Source: Sycobia sp. Sy_11
Lineage: Eukaryota > Arthropoda > Insecta > Hymenoptera > Epichrysomallidae
Length of the DNA: 64,000 nucleotides
Direction: 5' to 3'
Assembly (NCBI GenBank): GCA_018907035.1
Contig: JACCIC010000167.1
Location: 868,001-932,000, forward strand
Part shown: positions 48,448 through 61,745 of the stretch, in pieces
Layout of the letters: each line of letters begins with the position of its first letter
How positions within the stretch are numbered: the first letter of the stretch is position 1
The notes under the pieces: generated by a model
Databases searched by the model: none
Seen by the model: the letters and a program-made list of their open reading frames with translations, nothing else
What the model was told of the DNA's origin: nothing
Program-made: the position numbers and the translations under genes

Positions 48448-49400
48448 CATACATATATGTACATTATTGTATGTATATAAAACAATTTTTGTACGTAGTA
48501 TACCGACAGCCATAAGAATTATAACTGTTAAAATTATAATTAATAATAATAATAATAATAATAATTATTATTATTATCGCTATTATTATTATTATTATTA
48601 TTATCATTCTGGATTGGCGCCTCGTCCGATGTTAGACAAGCGGCGGCGATAATACCCGACAATTTAATTATAAAAGGGCCTGCAAAAGACAAAATCAGGG
48701 AGTTCATCCAGTGAACCGGCTGACCCGAAGTTGTGACACTTGAACTCCTCCCGGAGCTATAAACTGTCCACACCTCAGTAATTCCTACCTGAATATCCTT
48801 CCGAAATTATTAGCTTGATCTCTGTTGCGAGGGGCTCCTTAAAAGACAGACGGTTAATAATTTTACCTATCCAGAAGTGAACGTAATCCTGGTTGCGGGG
48901 CGCTCCTCAAAAGACGAGCCGTTATCTTATCCTATTTAAATTACTGCCCAGTTAATTCTTGATCCTGGTTACGAGGCGCTCCTCAAAAGACCAGCGGAAT
49001 TAAGCCAACCTTAGTTTTCACCTAGACTAAATTCTACCTGCCTCGTTTAAATTCCCCGCGTGGAAACAAACACCGGGTATCCGTGCGGTAAATAGCGCCG
49101 GATTAATAAACTTCGCGGAAAATAGCGTGAACTTAGAATTTATTATATATATCTAGTTTAAGTTAATATACTTTTTTCATTTAAGTAATTGTTATCGTTT
49201 TGTTGTTTATTTCAGAATCTTGTCAGATCAATAGCGATTTATTGAATAAAAACATTTTTATTTTTGATATAAAAATATACTGTGTTCTGTTAAATCATTT
49301 TCTTGATCCGCCACCTGATCCGAAATATACTTCCTCTCCTATCAAATTACCCTGGAAAAAATACCGCGTAAGCTATCCCGAGGGGGATAGGAACGTTACA
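47817..49400 (+). mobile_element. large LTR-like repeat, copy A, with hairpin array
   Basis: Collinear with copy B (51379-53177): start ...acgaggaccaacagcatggcc, a GC-rich block with sgccgcgcc-type motifs, (TA)n at 48415-48442, (TTA)n at 48541-48604, the landmark GGCGCCTCGTCCGA, the hairpin array 48804-49003, a 128-bp intron-like segment 49088-49215, and the end ggaacgttaca. No protein-coding potential is visible. The TG...CA-like termini and size suggest a long solo LTR or a non-autonomous element; class unproven. Confidence 0.6.
48804..49003 (+). ncRNA. hairpin array, copy A (3 units)
   Basis: Unit 1: stem 48804-48814 with 48853-48863 (11 bp, one G-U if RNA). Unit 2: stem about 48874-48882 with 48930-48938 (decayed, two mismatches). 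Unit 3: TTAATTC 48952-48958 with GAATTAA 48997-49003. All share CTG(T/G)...(A/C)CAG-type inner pairing and an apical G(A/G)GG-CGCT-CC-type tip, with decay in units 1 and 2. Confidence 0.6.
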
Positions 49401-50779
49401 AATTGATATGCATCATGAATTGCTTGATGAAAGAGGACGTGAATTTCGCCAGTGTTTCCAAAAGTGGCTCAAGTTTTGCAGCATTATTTAGTAAGTTAAG
49501 AAGAAATAAAGGTAAGTTTAAGTTCAAAGGTTAAGTTTAAGTTGAAGCTAAATAAGTTTAAACAAAGACACTGAATCTCAAAGGAAACTATAAATAATTT
49601 TGATATACAAAAAAAACAAATACTTAATCTAAAAAAATTGTACTAAATAATAGTGACAGTGTTGCAAATTTAGAAGAAGGATGAAAAAAGGAGAGAGAAA
49701 CAATTGTAAATAATTGTCACAAATAATGAAAAAAAATTTAATCAATCTAGGACAGTGTCAATAAATAATAATGAAATAATTCTGCTAATACAGACAATGA
49801 ACCTGGAAAAAAATTTAGAGATAACCATAAATATAAAAATACCAACTCGGTAGAGTGAAGGATGCATAATAGTGAAAAAATTTTATAAGTAAAAATAATA
49901 AAATTGATGAAGAAACTATAAATAAGTTTGAAAACATATATCAAATAATAAATCTGAAGCAACAACAATAATAAAAATTTTTTTTCTAAACCTATTACAA
50001 ATAAACAATAAATCCAGAAAGCAATAAATATTAGAAACAGTTTACCAATAGAATAATGAAATTGGGAAATAAGCTACGAATAGTTTTGTGTAGGTTACAA
50101 GGGAAAATAGTGACTGTCAAGATCTTCTAATTTCGCTTCTATTTACAAGTGAAAAACTTTATATTTTAGTTCGCCTTATTGAAAGAATTTAATACATTCA
50201 TAGGAAATTTGAGATGATAAAAAATTTACTTTGGTCTTTAGTACTACAATTAAAGTTTTCATGCTAACTACTCAAACTAACTGCTATTCCACTACTTTTA
50301 AAATAAGTGAAATCTTTTCCTTTTATTTATCATTAAATATATTTTCAGAATTGCCAAACATGTACACACCTACAATGTTTCTTACTCCATATATGTTATA
50401 GAAATTATTGTGGTTTTGAACTAAAATATTAGTTTTATCGTTGATTTGGCGCATAAATTTAGATGTCGAATTTATCATTGATTATCCAATGAAGCAAAAT
50501 CATCAGCAGTATCATAATTTTTTATGAAAGGTGAGCGACTACTATTACCTATCATAAAACTCAAATTTTTTCGTCATCTAGTTGGCTTTTTATTACTGCA
50601 ACCATCCAAAATGAGAGTAGAAGACTATGAACTTGAAATTTTAAATTGCAAGAGCTTGTTATGGATGTTCTTTTCTTTCTCAAAGTTTGACATGCAGCCG
50701 TATTGCAGTTAAAAATTAAACTCAATAGTTAAGATTTTTTTCATTTCTTACTATTTCAAACAAAACTCTACATTTGTCA
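49401..50779. other. AT-rich intron between copies A and A'
   Basis: No recognised gene. A short frame near 49415-49480 (HHELLDERGREFRQCFQKWL) is followed by AT-rich sequence; it is too short to assign. Confidence 0.5.
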
Positions 50780-51124
50780 CCGCGTGGAAACAAACACCGG
50801 GTATCCGTGCGGTAAATAGCGCCGGATTAATATACGTCGCGGAAAATAGCGTGAAATTAGAATCTTTTATATATATCTAGTTTAAGCTAATATTTTTTTT
50901 TTTATTTAAGTAATTGTTATCGTTTTGTTGTTTGTTTCAGAATCTTGTCAGATCAAGAGTGATTTATTGAATACAAACATTTTTATTTTTGATAGAAAAA
51001 TATATTGTGTTCTGTTAAATCATTTTCTTGATCCGCCGCCTGATCCCGAATATACTTTCTCCCCTTTCAAATTGCCCTGGAAAAATACCGCGTAAGCTAT
51101 CCCGAGGTGGATAGGAACATTACA
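50780..51124 (+). repeat. copy A', 3' 345 bp of the LTR-like repeat
   Basis: Close direct repeat of 49057-49400, from ccgcgtggaaacaaacaccg to ggaacattaca, including the intron-like segment (50812-50940). With copy A it forms a direct repeat around 1.4 kb of DNA. Confidence 0.85.
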
Positions 51125-51378
51125 TTTTTATAACAATGTACAGGAATTCGGAAATTTTAAATAAATCAAAAAGTCGTTAAGAAGAGATTACTTATAATCC
51201 GCACGATTTTGCGCTAAATACAACAATTGTTTTTATTATTTTTATTTTATTATTAATCTTATTTTTAATATAATTCATTGTAATAATAAGTTCCATTTCA
51301 GATTCTTGGGGACGGGGGGGGGGGGTGAATATAAAAAAGAACTGTCTGGCGGTCATTATTTTAGTTAGATTATTATAT
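51125..51378. other. spacer
   Basis: AT-rich, with a G-run at 51312-51324. Confidence 0.6.
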
Positions 51379-51949
51379 TGTGACGACCAAAAACATGGCC
51401 GCGCAAATTCGTTCGAACAAAACAGAAAATTCATTACACAAATATACCACGCACACGCAAAAGAAATAAAAGTTATTTCAAAATACTATTATCTCTATTT
51501 TCGTGGATGTACTCTATATACATCTACGCAATTAGATGTATAACACGTTAATAGTACATTAAATATTTTATATTTAAGCTACAAATATAAAATTAAATTA
51601 AAACTAATGTATTATATTAAATATCAGGAGATAAATATATCGAAAATCGGGCAAAGGTCGCGACGACTACTGGAGAAGATAGTCGTCGTAACTGCCGAAA
51701 CACGAATAAGTAGAGAGAAAACGCAATATTTAGTCTCTCTCTCTCTACTACTAAGCTTAAGAACAAAGTATACCGTAGAGGGGATATACTGTGCGCGGCA
51801 AGAGAGAGCGCGTTCAATGTATTAGACCGGCGGCCGCTATCCCCTCTAATATGCGCCGCACACACACTACCGTACACTCTCGTCGAACGGCACGCGCCAG
51901 CAGCGAATACTGCGGTAGGCGAACGCGCAAGCCGTATACTGGCTCGCAC

Positions 51950-51970
51950 ATTGTAGTATATATAGCGGGT
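51950..51970 (+). promoter_or_regulatory. TATA-like box in copy B
   Basis: GTATATATAGCGGG sits between a GC-rich upstream block and a region leading to the (TA)n tract. Copy A has a weaker acatataca at the same place. Confidence 0.4.
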
Positions 51971-52033
51971 ATTCGAAAACGAATTCACCCGCTGTATTTA
52001 ATTAAAATAATTAAATTAAACTATAAATTGTAC

Positions 52034-52098
<65 letters not shown>

Positions 52099-52434
52099 AT
52101 ACATACATGTATATGTGTATAAACTTGTATACATGTATATTATTACTGTACGCAGCACATCGGCTGCAAATAATAACAAAATGTAAAGCAATAATTATTA
52201 TAATTATTATTATTATTATTATTAATATAATTATTATAATTCGGCGCCTCGTCCGAAATGAAACGAGCGGCGACGGAATTATCCGATTATTTTGTTATAA
52301 AAGGGCCTGCAAAAGGCAAAATCGAGAGTTCGCCCGATGAACCGACTGCCCCGAAGTCGAGTCACACCAACTCCTCCGGGAGCTAAAACTTATGCAGAGC
52401 TCGAAATTATCCTTACTTTACATCCTATCCGAAA

Positions 52435-52782
52435 CTATTAGTTTGATCTCTGTTGCGAGGCGCTCCTCAAAAGACAGACGACTAATAGATTTACCTGTTC
52501 CTAAGTAAACGTGATCCTGGTTGCGAGGCGCTGCTCAAAAGACCAGCCGTTTACTTATCCTTTCTCTTACTTATTTTTCAGAAATTATTAGCTTGATCTC
52601 TGTTGCGAGGCGCTCCTCAAAAGACAGACGGCTAATAATTTTACCTATCCTTAAGTAAACGTGATCCTGGTTGCGAGGCGCTCCTCAAAAGACCAGCCGT
52701 TTACTTATCCCAACTAGTCAATTTTCCCCTTAACTGTTGACCCTGGTTGCGAGGCGCTCCTCAAAAGACCAGTGGATTTAAG
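52435..52782 (+). ncRNA. hairpin array, copy B (5 units)
   Basis: Five stem-loops, each with the apical GAGG-CGCT-CCTC hairpin inside a conserved loop (ttgcgaggcgctcctcaaaa; unit 2 has one mismatch) but with different outer stems: CTATTAGT/ACTAATAG (52435-52442, 52481-52488); AAGTAAACG/CGTTTACTT (52503-52511, 52548-52556); an 11-bp stem 52582-52592 with 52631-52641; AAGTAAACG/CGTTTACTT again (52653-52661, 52698-52706); CTTAA/TTAAG (52729-52733, 52778-52782). Inner CTGT/ACAG or CTGG/CCAG pairs co-vary. Base pairing is kept while sequence changes, which suggests selection on structure. Confidence 0.65.
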
Positions 52783-52867
52783 TTTACCTTGTTTTTATCC
52801 CATTTAAAATCAACCTGACACATCTTGTAATTTCCCAGCGTGGAAAATAACACCGGGTATCCGTGCG

Positions 52868-52991
52868 GTAACTAGCGCCGGATATTATAAAGACTGCGGA
52901 AAATAGCGCGAAATTAGTTTAAATAAATATATAGATCTAGCTGTAAATTACCGTTTATTAATTATTTTATGTTTTTATTTATTTGTTACAG
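52868..52991 (+). other. intron-like segment in copy B
   Basis: GTAACT at 52868 to a pyrimidine-rich ...TTTGTTACAG at 52991, 124 bp. The equivalent sites in copies A and A' are GTAAAT...TTTCAG (128 and 129 bp). Donor-like and acceptor-like ends are conserved in all three. Confidence 0.4.
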
Positions 52992-53177
52992 AATCCTGTA
53001 AATAGAGGAGCTGATTCTTTTTGATAAATAAAATTATATTTTTGACTGTTATAAATTATACTATGTTTCTTGAACAATTTCCTGATCCGCCGTCCGATCC
53101 TGAAAAACTTCCTCCCCTCTCAAACTACTCTGGGAAAATACCGCGTAGGCTATCCCGAGGGAGATAGGAACGTTACA

Positions 53178-54260
53178 ATATTATGAACACTGTAAGATGA
53201 ATAAAAATATTTATTAATTCAATTCAGAACACTAAACATAAGTACAATAATTTTAGGTTGGTAATAAGCGATGTCCAGGTATGACGGAACGACTTCTACG
53301 GGCAGATTCATGTTGGGATGGTGGAATACGATGTCTATGTATTTTCGAACAACTTTTACGGAGAGTATTGTGTTTAGTTGTAGGAAACGATGTCCAGGCA
53401 TGTCGGGACGACTTCTATGCAGAGATCCGTATTCTATCATTCGAACACCCAACCGTCCAGTAGAAGTCAATATGCATATGCATATTGCAATATGCATATT
53501 AGTCGGCGAAATATCAGTTTTTTAAAGTGGAGGCTGCTTTGAAGCAGCTTTGTATACAGAAGCGACGATAGGTAAATACAGGTAAATTATTTATAGTAAT
53601 ATACATTTTTATATATGGAGTAGTTTTTACTTAGATATTATTGAACTGCTTAAGAAATCGGTTAAATTATTATCTCGAGCCAAGCCGAGACGAGGGATGC
53701 TAGTTTCATATAGAGCATTATAGGTATATTAATATTAGGCGACCTTAATTTCTGACCTTTGAATGTATCTCTCTCTTATACATATTTAATATTATAAACT
53801 CGCAAAATAAATACGCATGAACTTCTGCTGAACGTATCCTACGCGCATAGGTATCAATTGTATTTATATATAAACGTATTTGTGTGAGGCAGAGATTAGT
53901 GCACATAAGTTAGTGCAACGCGCGGCTCGGCATCATTCGCATGGTCGAGACGCCGCAATGTCGAATGTCGAACAGTATCATTGATGATTGAGAAAATAGC
54001 ATGTAAATAAAGAGGTCTTTTTGATGTGAGCATCTCATACATAAGAAAACCACAAAATATTTTAAGCGCTCAGTTAAAGTTAACCAAATTAATCTATAAT
54101 AGAAAGTTTTTAATTTTGTTTGGAGATTAGAGAGATCACCTTGTTTATTCAAGAAACATTATTTTTATATTTGAAACTAGAATAATATTTATTTTTAAAG
54201 AGTAATAAAATATATTTTTCAGATATATCATATCATATCATATCATATCATATCATAACA
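53178..54260. other. intron with a 60-bp minisatellite
   Basis: 53269-53448 is three diverged copies of an exact 60-bp period (motif gatgtccaggtatg...acgacttctacg), open on the minus strand over 92 codons. Nothing else recognised. Confidence 0.7.
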
Positions 54261-54437
54261 TACCATCCATACCATACCATACCATACCATACCATACCAT
54301 ACCATACCATACCATACCATACCATACCATACCATACCATACCATACCATACCATACCATACCATACCATACCATACCATACCATACCATACCATACCAT
54401 ACCATACCATACCATACCATACCATACCATACTATAC
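54261..54437. repeat. (ATACC)n pentanucleotide satellite
   Basis: 32 perfect accat units at 54271-54430 plus imperfect edges. It starts about 60 bp inside the intron from the trc donor. Transcribed as (GGUAU)n in the trc pre-mRNA. Frames of MVWYG repeats are artefacts. Confidence 0.98.
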
Positions 54438-54481
54438 CATATCATATCATATATTATATTATATTATATTATATTAAATTA

Positions 54482-56596
<2,115 letters not shown>

Positions 56597-57290
56597 TATT
56601 ATCAAAATTATAAGAACACACTTTGCTAATAGAAGGTAACTGAGTATTCAATTTGTATATTTTTTAATGGCTTGTGCATATGGAAAGGCAATACAAATAC
56701 ATTCAAAATAGTGAAGTAAACTATGAATTAAAAGAATATGAGGTAAAAATTTAAATTTTATTTTATAATTGTTATTATTCTCTACAGTTCGAATAAATTT
56801 GCATTTACTGATAATACATATTTCGTTTTTAAGTATAGTATAATACTAATTAGATAGTATAATTTTTAGATTATCATAATTATATGAACACACTTTGCTA
56901 ATAGAAGGTAACTGAGTATTCAATTTGTATATTTTTTAATGGCTTGTGCATATGGAAAGGCAATACAAATACATTCAAAATAGTGAAATAAACTATGAAT
57001 TAAAAGAATATGAGGTAAAAATATAAATTTTATTTTGTATTTGTTATTAGTCTCTACAGTTCGAATAAATTTGTATCTACTGATAATACATATTTAGTTT
57101 TTAATTATAGTATAATACAATAGTGAAATAAACTATGAATTAAAATAATATGAGGTAAAAATATAAATTTTATTTTGTATTTGTTATTAGTCTCTACAGT
57201 TCGAATAAATTTGTATCTACTGATAATACATATTTAGTTTTTAATTATAGTATAATACTAATTAGATAGTATAATTTTTCTATTTTCGTA
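56597..57290. repeat. tandem duplication, ~272-bp unit
   Basis: gaacacactttgctaatagaagg recurs at 56614 and 56886 (period 272), and a partial third unit starts at 57119. Units differ by scattered substitutions. Confidence 0.9.
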
Positions 57291-57822
57291 TGATATTAAG
57301 TTATTACAGATTATTTCAATTTATTGAATGGATATGCATTGGCCTAATACACTTAATACAAGTAACGCAGATTTATAAAAGCGAATTAATGTAGCTGTAT
57401 ACATGTTAAGAATTAAAAAACGTGATTTGATTGATAATTTTATTTAAATGGTCAGAAACTGCGTTTATGATTATAATAGTGATTTATTATTCGTTTGATT
57501 ATACTCCGAATTAAAATTATTCTGTTTCGTTATATTCTGATGAAATTTAGGCTTAATTAAATATAAGTAATAATAAAATGTAAATAGCGTTTGTGATTCT
57601 ACGAAAATTAATTATAAGATTATTATTTGTTTATGTTGTTATAATATGTAAATATGCAACGAATTGAATGTATAAATAATGTATTACACATATTTATGAA
57701 AATATATTTCTTCTCGCGTAACGAAAGTGAGACCGCCGTGTGAAATTGTATGGGAAGTAGACTGTGACTCTCAAATACTAGGCCATTTACAGGATAGATT
57801 CGTAAGCCCACGGTAAGAGAAA
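57291..57822. other. AT-rich intron
   Basis: No feature. Confidence 0.6.
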
Positions 57823-58262
57823 TGTTCCCAAATATTTCTCTAGGCCGGTAGACTCATCTCGGGAATGCTTGCATTCCTGGAGGACCGAGTCAACGTGCAC
57901 GGATTTTTCCGCAGGAGGAAGGCTCTGGGACCGTCAGGCTGCAGGCAAACGCTATGATTGTCGATAGTGAAAAGCAAAAATCTTTCCCGCCTTCAGCCAC
58001 GCGCGGGAATTTTATTGGAACGATGAAACGGGAGGGGCCGGAGCGCAATGTTATCTAGCCGCGCGGAAAAGCAGTAGCCACTAGGACGCTTGGTTACTCG
58101 TCAGCTGAAATTCGGTTTGCGAGTGGGGAAACCCTATAAAAGCCGGGGCGCCGCGCAGACTCGGTTCTGTTCACCTTTTAGTTTCTGCGAAAAACGGCTG
58201 TCTCATGGAGTTCACGAGTTTTTTTGCATTGAAATAAATTGTGTTTTTCCTTTTCCTTTACA
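57823..58262 (+). repeat. probable solo LTR with TATA box and poly(A) signal
   Basis: About 440 bp, GC-rich within AT-rich intron, from TGTTCCC to a TTTACA end. Contains cctataaaagccggggcg (TATA at about 58133-58140), a G/C-rich start region, and AATAAA at about 58233. The U3-R-U5 order fits an LTR. No target-site duplication is evident and no partner copy is in the window. Confidence 0.5.
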
Positions 58263-58737
58263 ATACAATTAAGAAAATATTCATAGAATACATATGATTA
58301 TTATATATCAAATTTGAAAATATGACATTTTCAAATTTAAGTAATCAAATTCAATTAACAGAAGTTTGAGCATTAGTATTAAATACTACTATAGGATTAA
58401 ATTAGCCCTTATTTACAGCCATATCTTTCTGCTCTGAAATACATTTGAAAAAAATATTATATTAATTAACTACATATCTCATTACTGATACTAAGTATTA
58501 AATAACTAAGAAAATATATTATTTCACTCCGATAAATTAAAAACACGTTAAAAATTAATTTGTTCGATTATTACAAACAATTAATTGTCTAGAATAAATC
58601 TTCAACTAATTTTATAGACTAAATTCTACGTAGTCCATATGGTTTGCAACTTGTATACAGGGTTGCAAACCTCTCTTAGACACTCACTCTCAAGATATTC
58701 TTGCGAATATATGATAGTGACGACAAGAGAGTGAGAA

Positions 58738-58792
<55 letters not shown>

Positions 58793-59090
58793 GCAAGGAA
58801 AGGCAAGAGGGGCAACACGTAAGAGTGCCAGAGTGCGCGACAAGCCGCACATCGTTTATTCCGTATGAAGATTATTGTGATCCCTGAAACGTTCTGGATA
58901 TTTTTATTTTTGGTAGTGACATTTGAGTAATTAATTAATTTCTAATGTTTGATACTTTGCCGTAGTTATTTACTTCACATTCCCATTTCTTTTGCATGCT
59001 CAATCCGATCACCTCCGTGAGTGTTAAAGCTCAGACGATGCAAATATCGGAGTGTTTGTAAGTGCGTACGAATAAATCACCTTTTTTTAA
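58263..59090. other. intron with (GA)n at 58741-58789
   Basis: No gene seen; the Ser/Leu-repeat frame on the minus strand is the translation of the GA tract. Confidence 0.7.
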
Positions 59091-59099
59091 TCAATGATC

Positions 59100-60329
59100 T
59101 ATTTATTTCCAATATTTTTTAATGGAAAAAGGACATTTATGATGAAAAATGGATACACGTCAGCTGAATCAAAATATTTTCCGTCCTCTTCTACCTTTTT
59201 TCCCATCTTTCTGGCAATATGGCGATATCGTAGTAAAATAACGATGGCGGTTTCGATACGTTCTAATCATCCAGAAATTCTCGTATTTCATGAATATGTC
59301 GGAAGTTCGTATTAACGAAGTCGTGCTGCATCGATCTGAATCGGTATGTCTGTCGTATACACTGGGTGCGGCAACAATTCTCATTCGAACTATAACAGTG
59401 TGTTTTTGATGGCTTTCGCAACATGTGACCGAGCGTTGTCATGCAACACAATGACTTTACGTCTATTGCTCGTGATTGTTGATCTATGTTCGATCAATTT
59501 CTATTGCAAGTCATTCAATTGGCATTTGTATACCTCTGCAATGACTGTTTTATTCGGTTTTAGCAGCTCGTAGTACAGCACAACCTGTTGGTTCCACCAA
59601 ATGCACAGCAATATCTTTTGGTTGTAGATGTTCTGTTTTGGTGTCGATATCGACAGTTGATTTGGGTCTACCCATGACTTTCGCGCGTAGGATTGTCATA
59701 GTGGATCCACTTTTCATCACCAGTTACAATACGCTACAGAAAACTTTTCTTGCCAGGCAAATCACCTGGCAAGTAAAGACAGTGCGATGTTGTATCGAAT
59801 CATAAAGGCACTTTCGGTCAAATCGTGTGCAATCCATTTTTCTTCTATATGAATCTTTCTCATCCCATGTAAACGCTAACTTATTAGCGAGTTCTTTTTG
59901 CGTTTGAGCTGAATTTTTATGCAATAATACTTGCAATTCATAATCTTGAAACTTTTTCGGTTGTGCTGAACATTCTTTGTAATTAACATCATTATTTCCA
60001 GTTCTAAACTGTTGAAATCAGTCCTTACATCTTGTAAGCGTAGGAACTTGTTTGCTATAACATTCTTGAAGCAACGATAAGTTTCTGCTACACTTTTATT
60101 TTTCAAATCAAAATAGTGCAAAACTACATGTCGAAAAGACAATTTATCACGATTCATTTTTCACTGATCAAGAAATTATAATGTTTACACAAATGATGGC
60201 GCCCGTTAACTGGATTTTATTGGTAAATGTCAAAACTTCAAAATAAGTACTAGATCCAACGCATCTGAGTTTTCGTACTGCTTATATTGCTAACAAAACG
60301 TGAAGGTTGAAAACTAAGTTCGCCTTCTA
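59100..60329 (-). pseudogene. mariner copy, dead (left of inverted pair)
   Basis: Minus strand: TIR TAGAAGGCGAACTTAGTTTTC at 60329; transposase start MNRDKLSFRHVVLHYFDLKN at 60157. Frames then break repeatedly: KSWVDPNQLSISTPK, ILLCIWWNQQVVLYYELLKP, VLHDNARSH, and C-terminal PYCQK.GKKG in another frame. The first catalytic Asp region is replaced by stops (Y..KVDPL). The right TIR matches that of the copy at 61746. Confidence 0.8.
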
Positions 60330-61745
60330 ATATATACTGTAATGTGAGGTTCCAATCTCACGTGTATTAAAAGTGGTAATTTTTACCTTGTGCTAAGTAT
60401 TTTAGATCGCTACTCGATTTTTGTAACTTGACTGACAGTAGAGGACGGTAGAGGAACAAAAATCATATCGTAGAGAAGCTTCACAGTTTTAACGGAACAA
60501 AGTATTGCATGCATAAAATGCTTAGCTGCAATATTCAATTTGGAAATATCAATCGCAGTCAATATAACAAGATGTGGACCTCGTTCGCGTTACCTCTGAT
60601 CTGGACATCTATCGACCACCTGGAAAAAAGCGTGTTAATGTACATGTTTTTATGAATCTGTGGTAAATTGATTATAATAATTATGATGCTTATTATTATT
60701 AAAACGCCAATATCTATTTAATGAAACAAATAAAGAATGCAATGAATGCATAATCGTAATCATAGTTGTAGTTATTGTATTATTGCAGATTAAATAGTCT
60801 TTATATTTTTGCGGAACATTGAAGTTTGGAGGTTCAACATAGCTATTTCATTGTTTCATAAAAACTTGAGATAAGAATACTGTTCAATCTTTTATGCGAA
60901 TCGAGAAAAATTTTCCTATTGATCAATTTATGTCATCGTGGCTTATTTACTTAGGGGGAGGGAGCACAGACTTCGGGTAAATAGACCCCTGACCTTTAGA
61001 TTACTTAAGACACCACCGAAGGTTCTGCCCCATCAGTATACCAGCAAGAATCATGGTACATAGAGTATCTTGTATCAATACTCACTTCTAGGTTCACTGA
61101 CTGATCACCCTTCACTGGTAGTGCACTTGCGAGATAACAGCTAGATATGGATGCGAGTATTCTATGCCCTAACGATTTACCCGAAATTAATTTAGATATA
61201 AAATAAAATTAATTAACGAAAAGGAAAGAAAACAAACGTAAAATTATATATACGACGCCCGCAGCACCATGCGGGGAGTGCGGTTGGCTCCTCTTAGTTG
61301 ACTACGTTCACTACGTCTGCTTAACGAGAAAAATAAACGAAACAAATGTTTAGAAAATATAAAACAATTCTCGCCAATTACGTTCCCTACATCTACTGAA
61401 CCATGTATGGACCCCCTAGTTTAAAAGTTTTTTAAAACAGTCGTCGTGTATTTCTATCCTGTTTATCTCGCATCTATCTAGACTGTAGAAGCGTAGCTCA
61501 TTCAACTCTCCATAATAGTTCTTCTGTATCAGATCAGCTAAGCATAAGGAAGTATACTGAGTATTTTTGAGAAGAAAAGCTCACATTCCATCCTCGTACA
61601 CGAGCTATCTTTGTAAAAATTGTACTCGTCTATCTTTATAACGTAGATTTATTCGTAATAGTTTTGAAATTACATAAGATTTGGAGAAGTGGGAAGTATG
61701 TAGACCACCCACTACGCAAAATGTGCCAGAATTTCATATATGTAA
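60330..61745. other. spacer between inverted mariners, unassigned
   Basis: 1.4 kb without recognised coding sequence. 60960-61150 and 61240-61320 are GC-richer. Confidence 0.5.

Larger units (their letters stand above)
51379..53177 (+). mobile_element. large LTR-like repeat, copy B, 1,799 bp, with hairpin array
   Basis: Begins TGTGACGACC and ends GAACGTTACA; a 4-bp duplication ATAT flanks it (51375-51378 and 53178-53181). Contents in order: GC-rich block, TATATATAG promoter-like box at 51957-51965, (TA)n 52039-52090, (TTA)n 52195-52240, GGCGCCTCGTCCGA at 52242-52255, five hairpin units, an intron-like segment 52868-52991, then a conserved tail. Its TG...CA ends and target duplication fit a solo LTR. 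The internal structured region is unusual for an LTR. Confidence 0.65.

Noticed and set aside
48540..48773. Frame with Asn and Tyr runs
   Set aside because: Translation of the (TTA)n/(TAA)n microsatellite in copy A.
54243..54445. Open frames encoding (MVWYG)n
   Set aside because: Simple translation of the (ATACC)n satellite, which is open in several frames.
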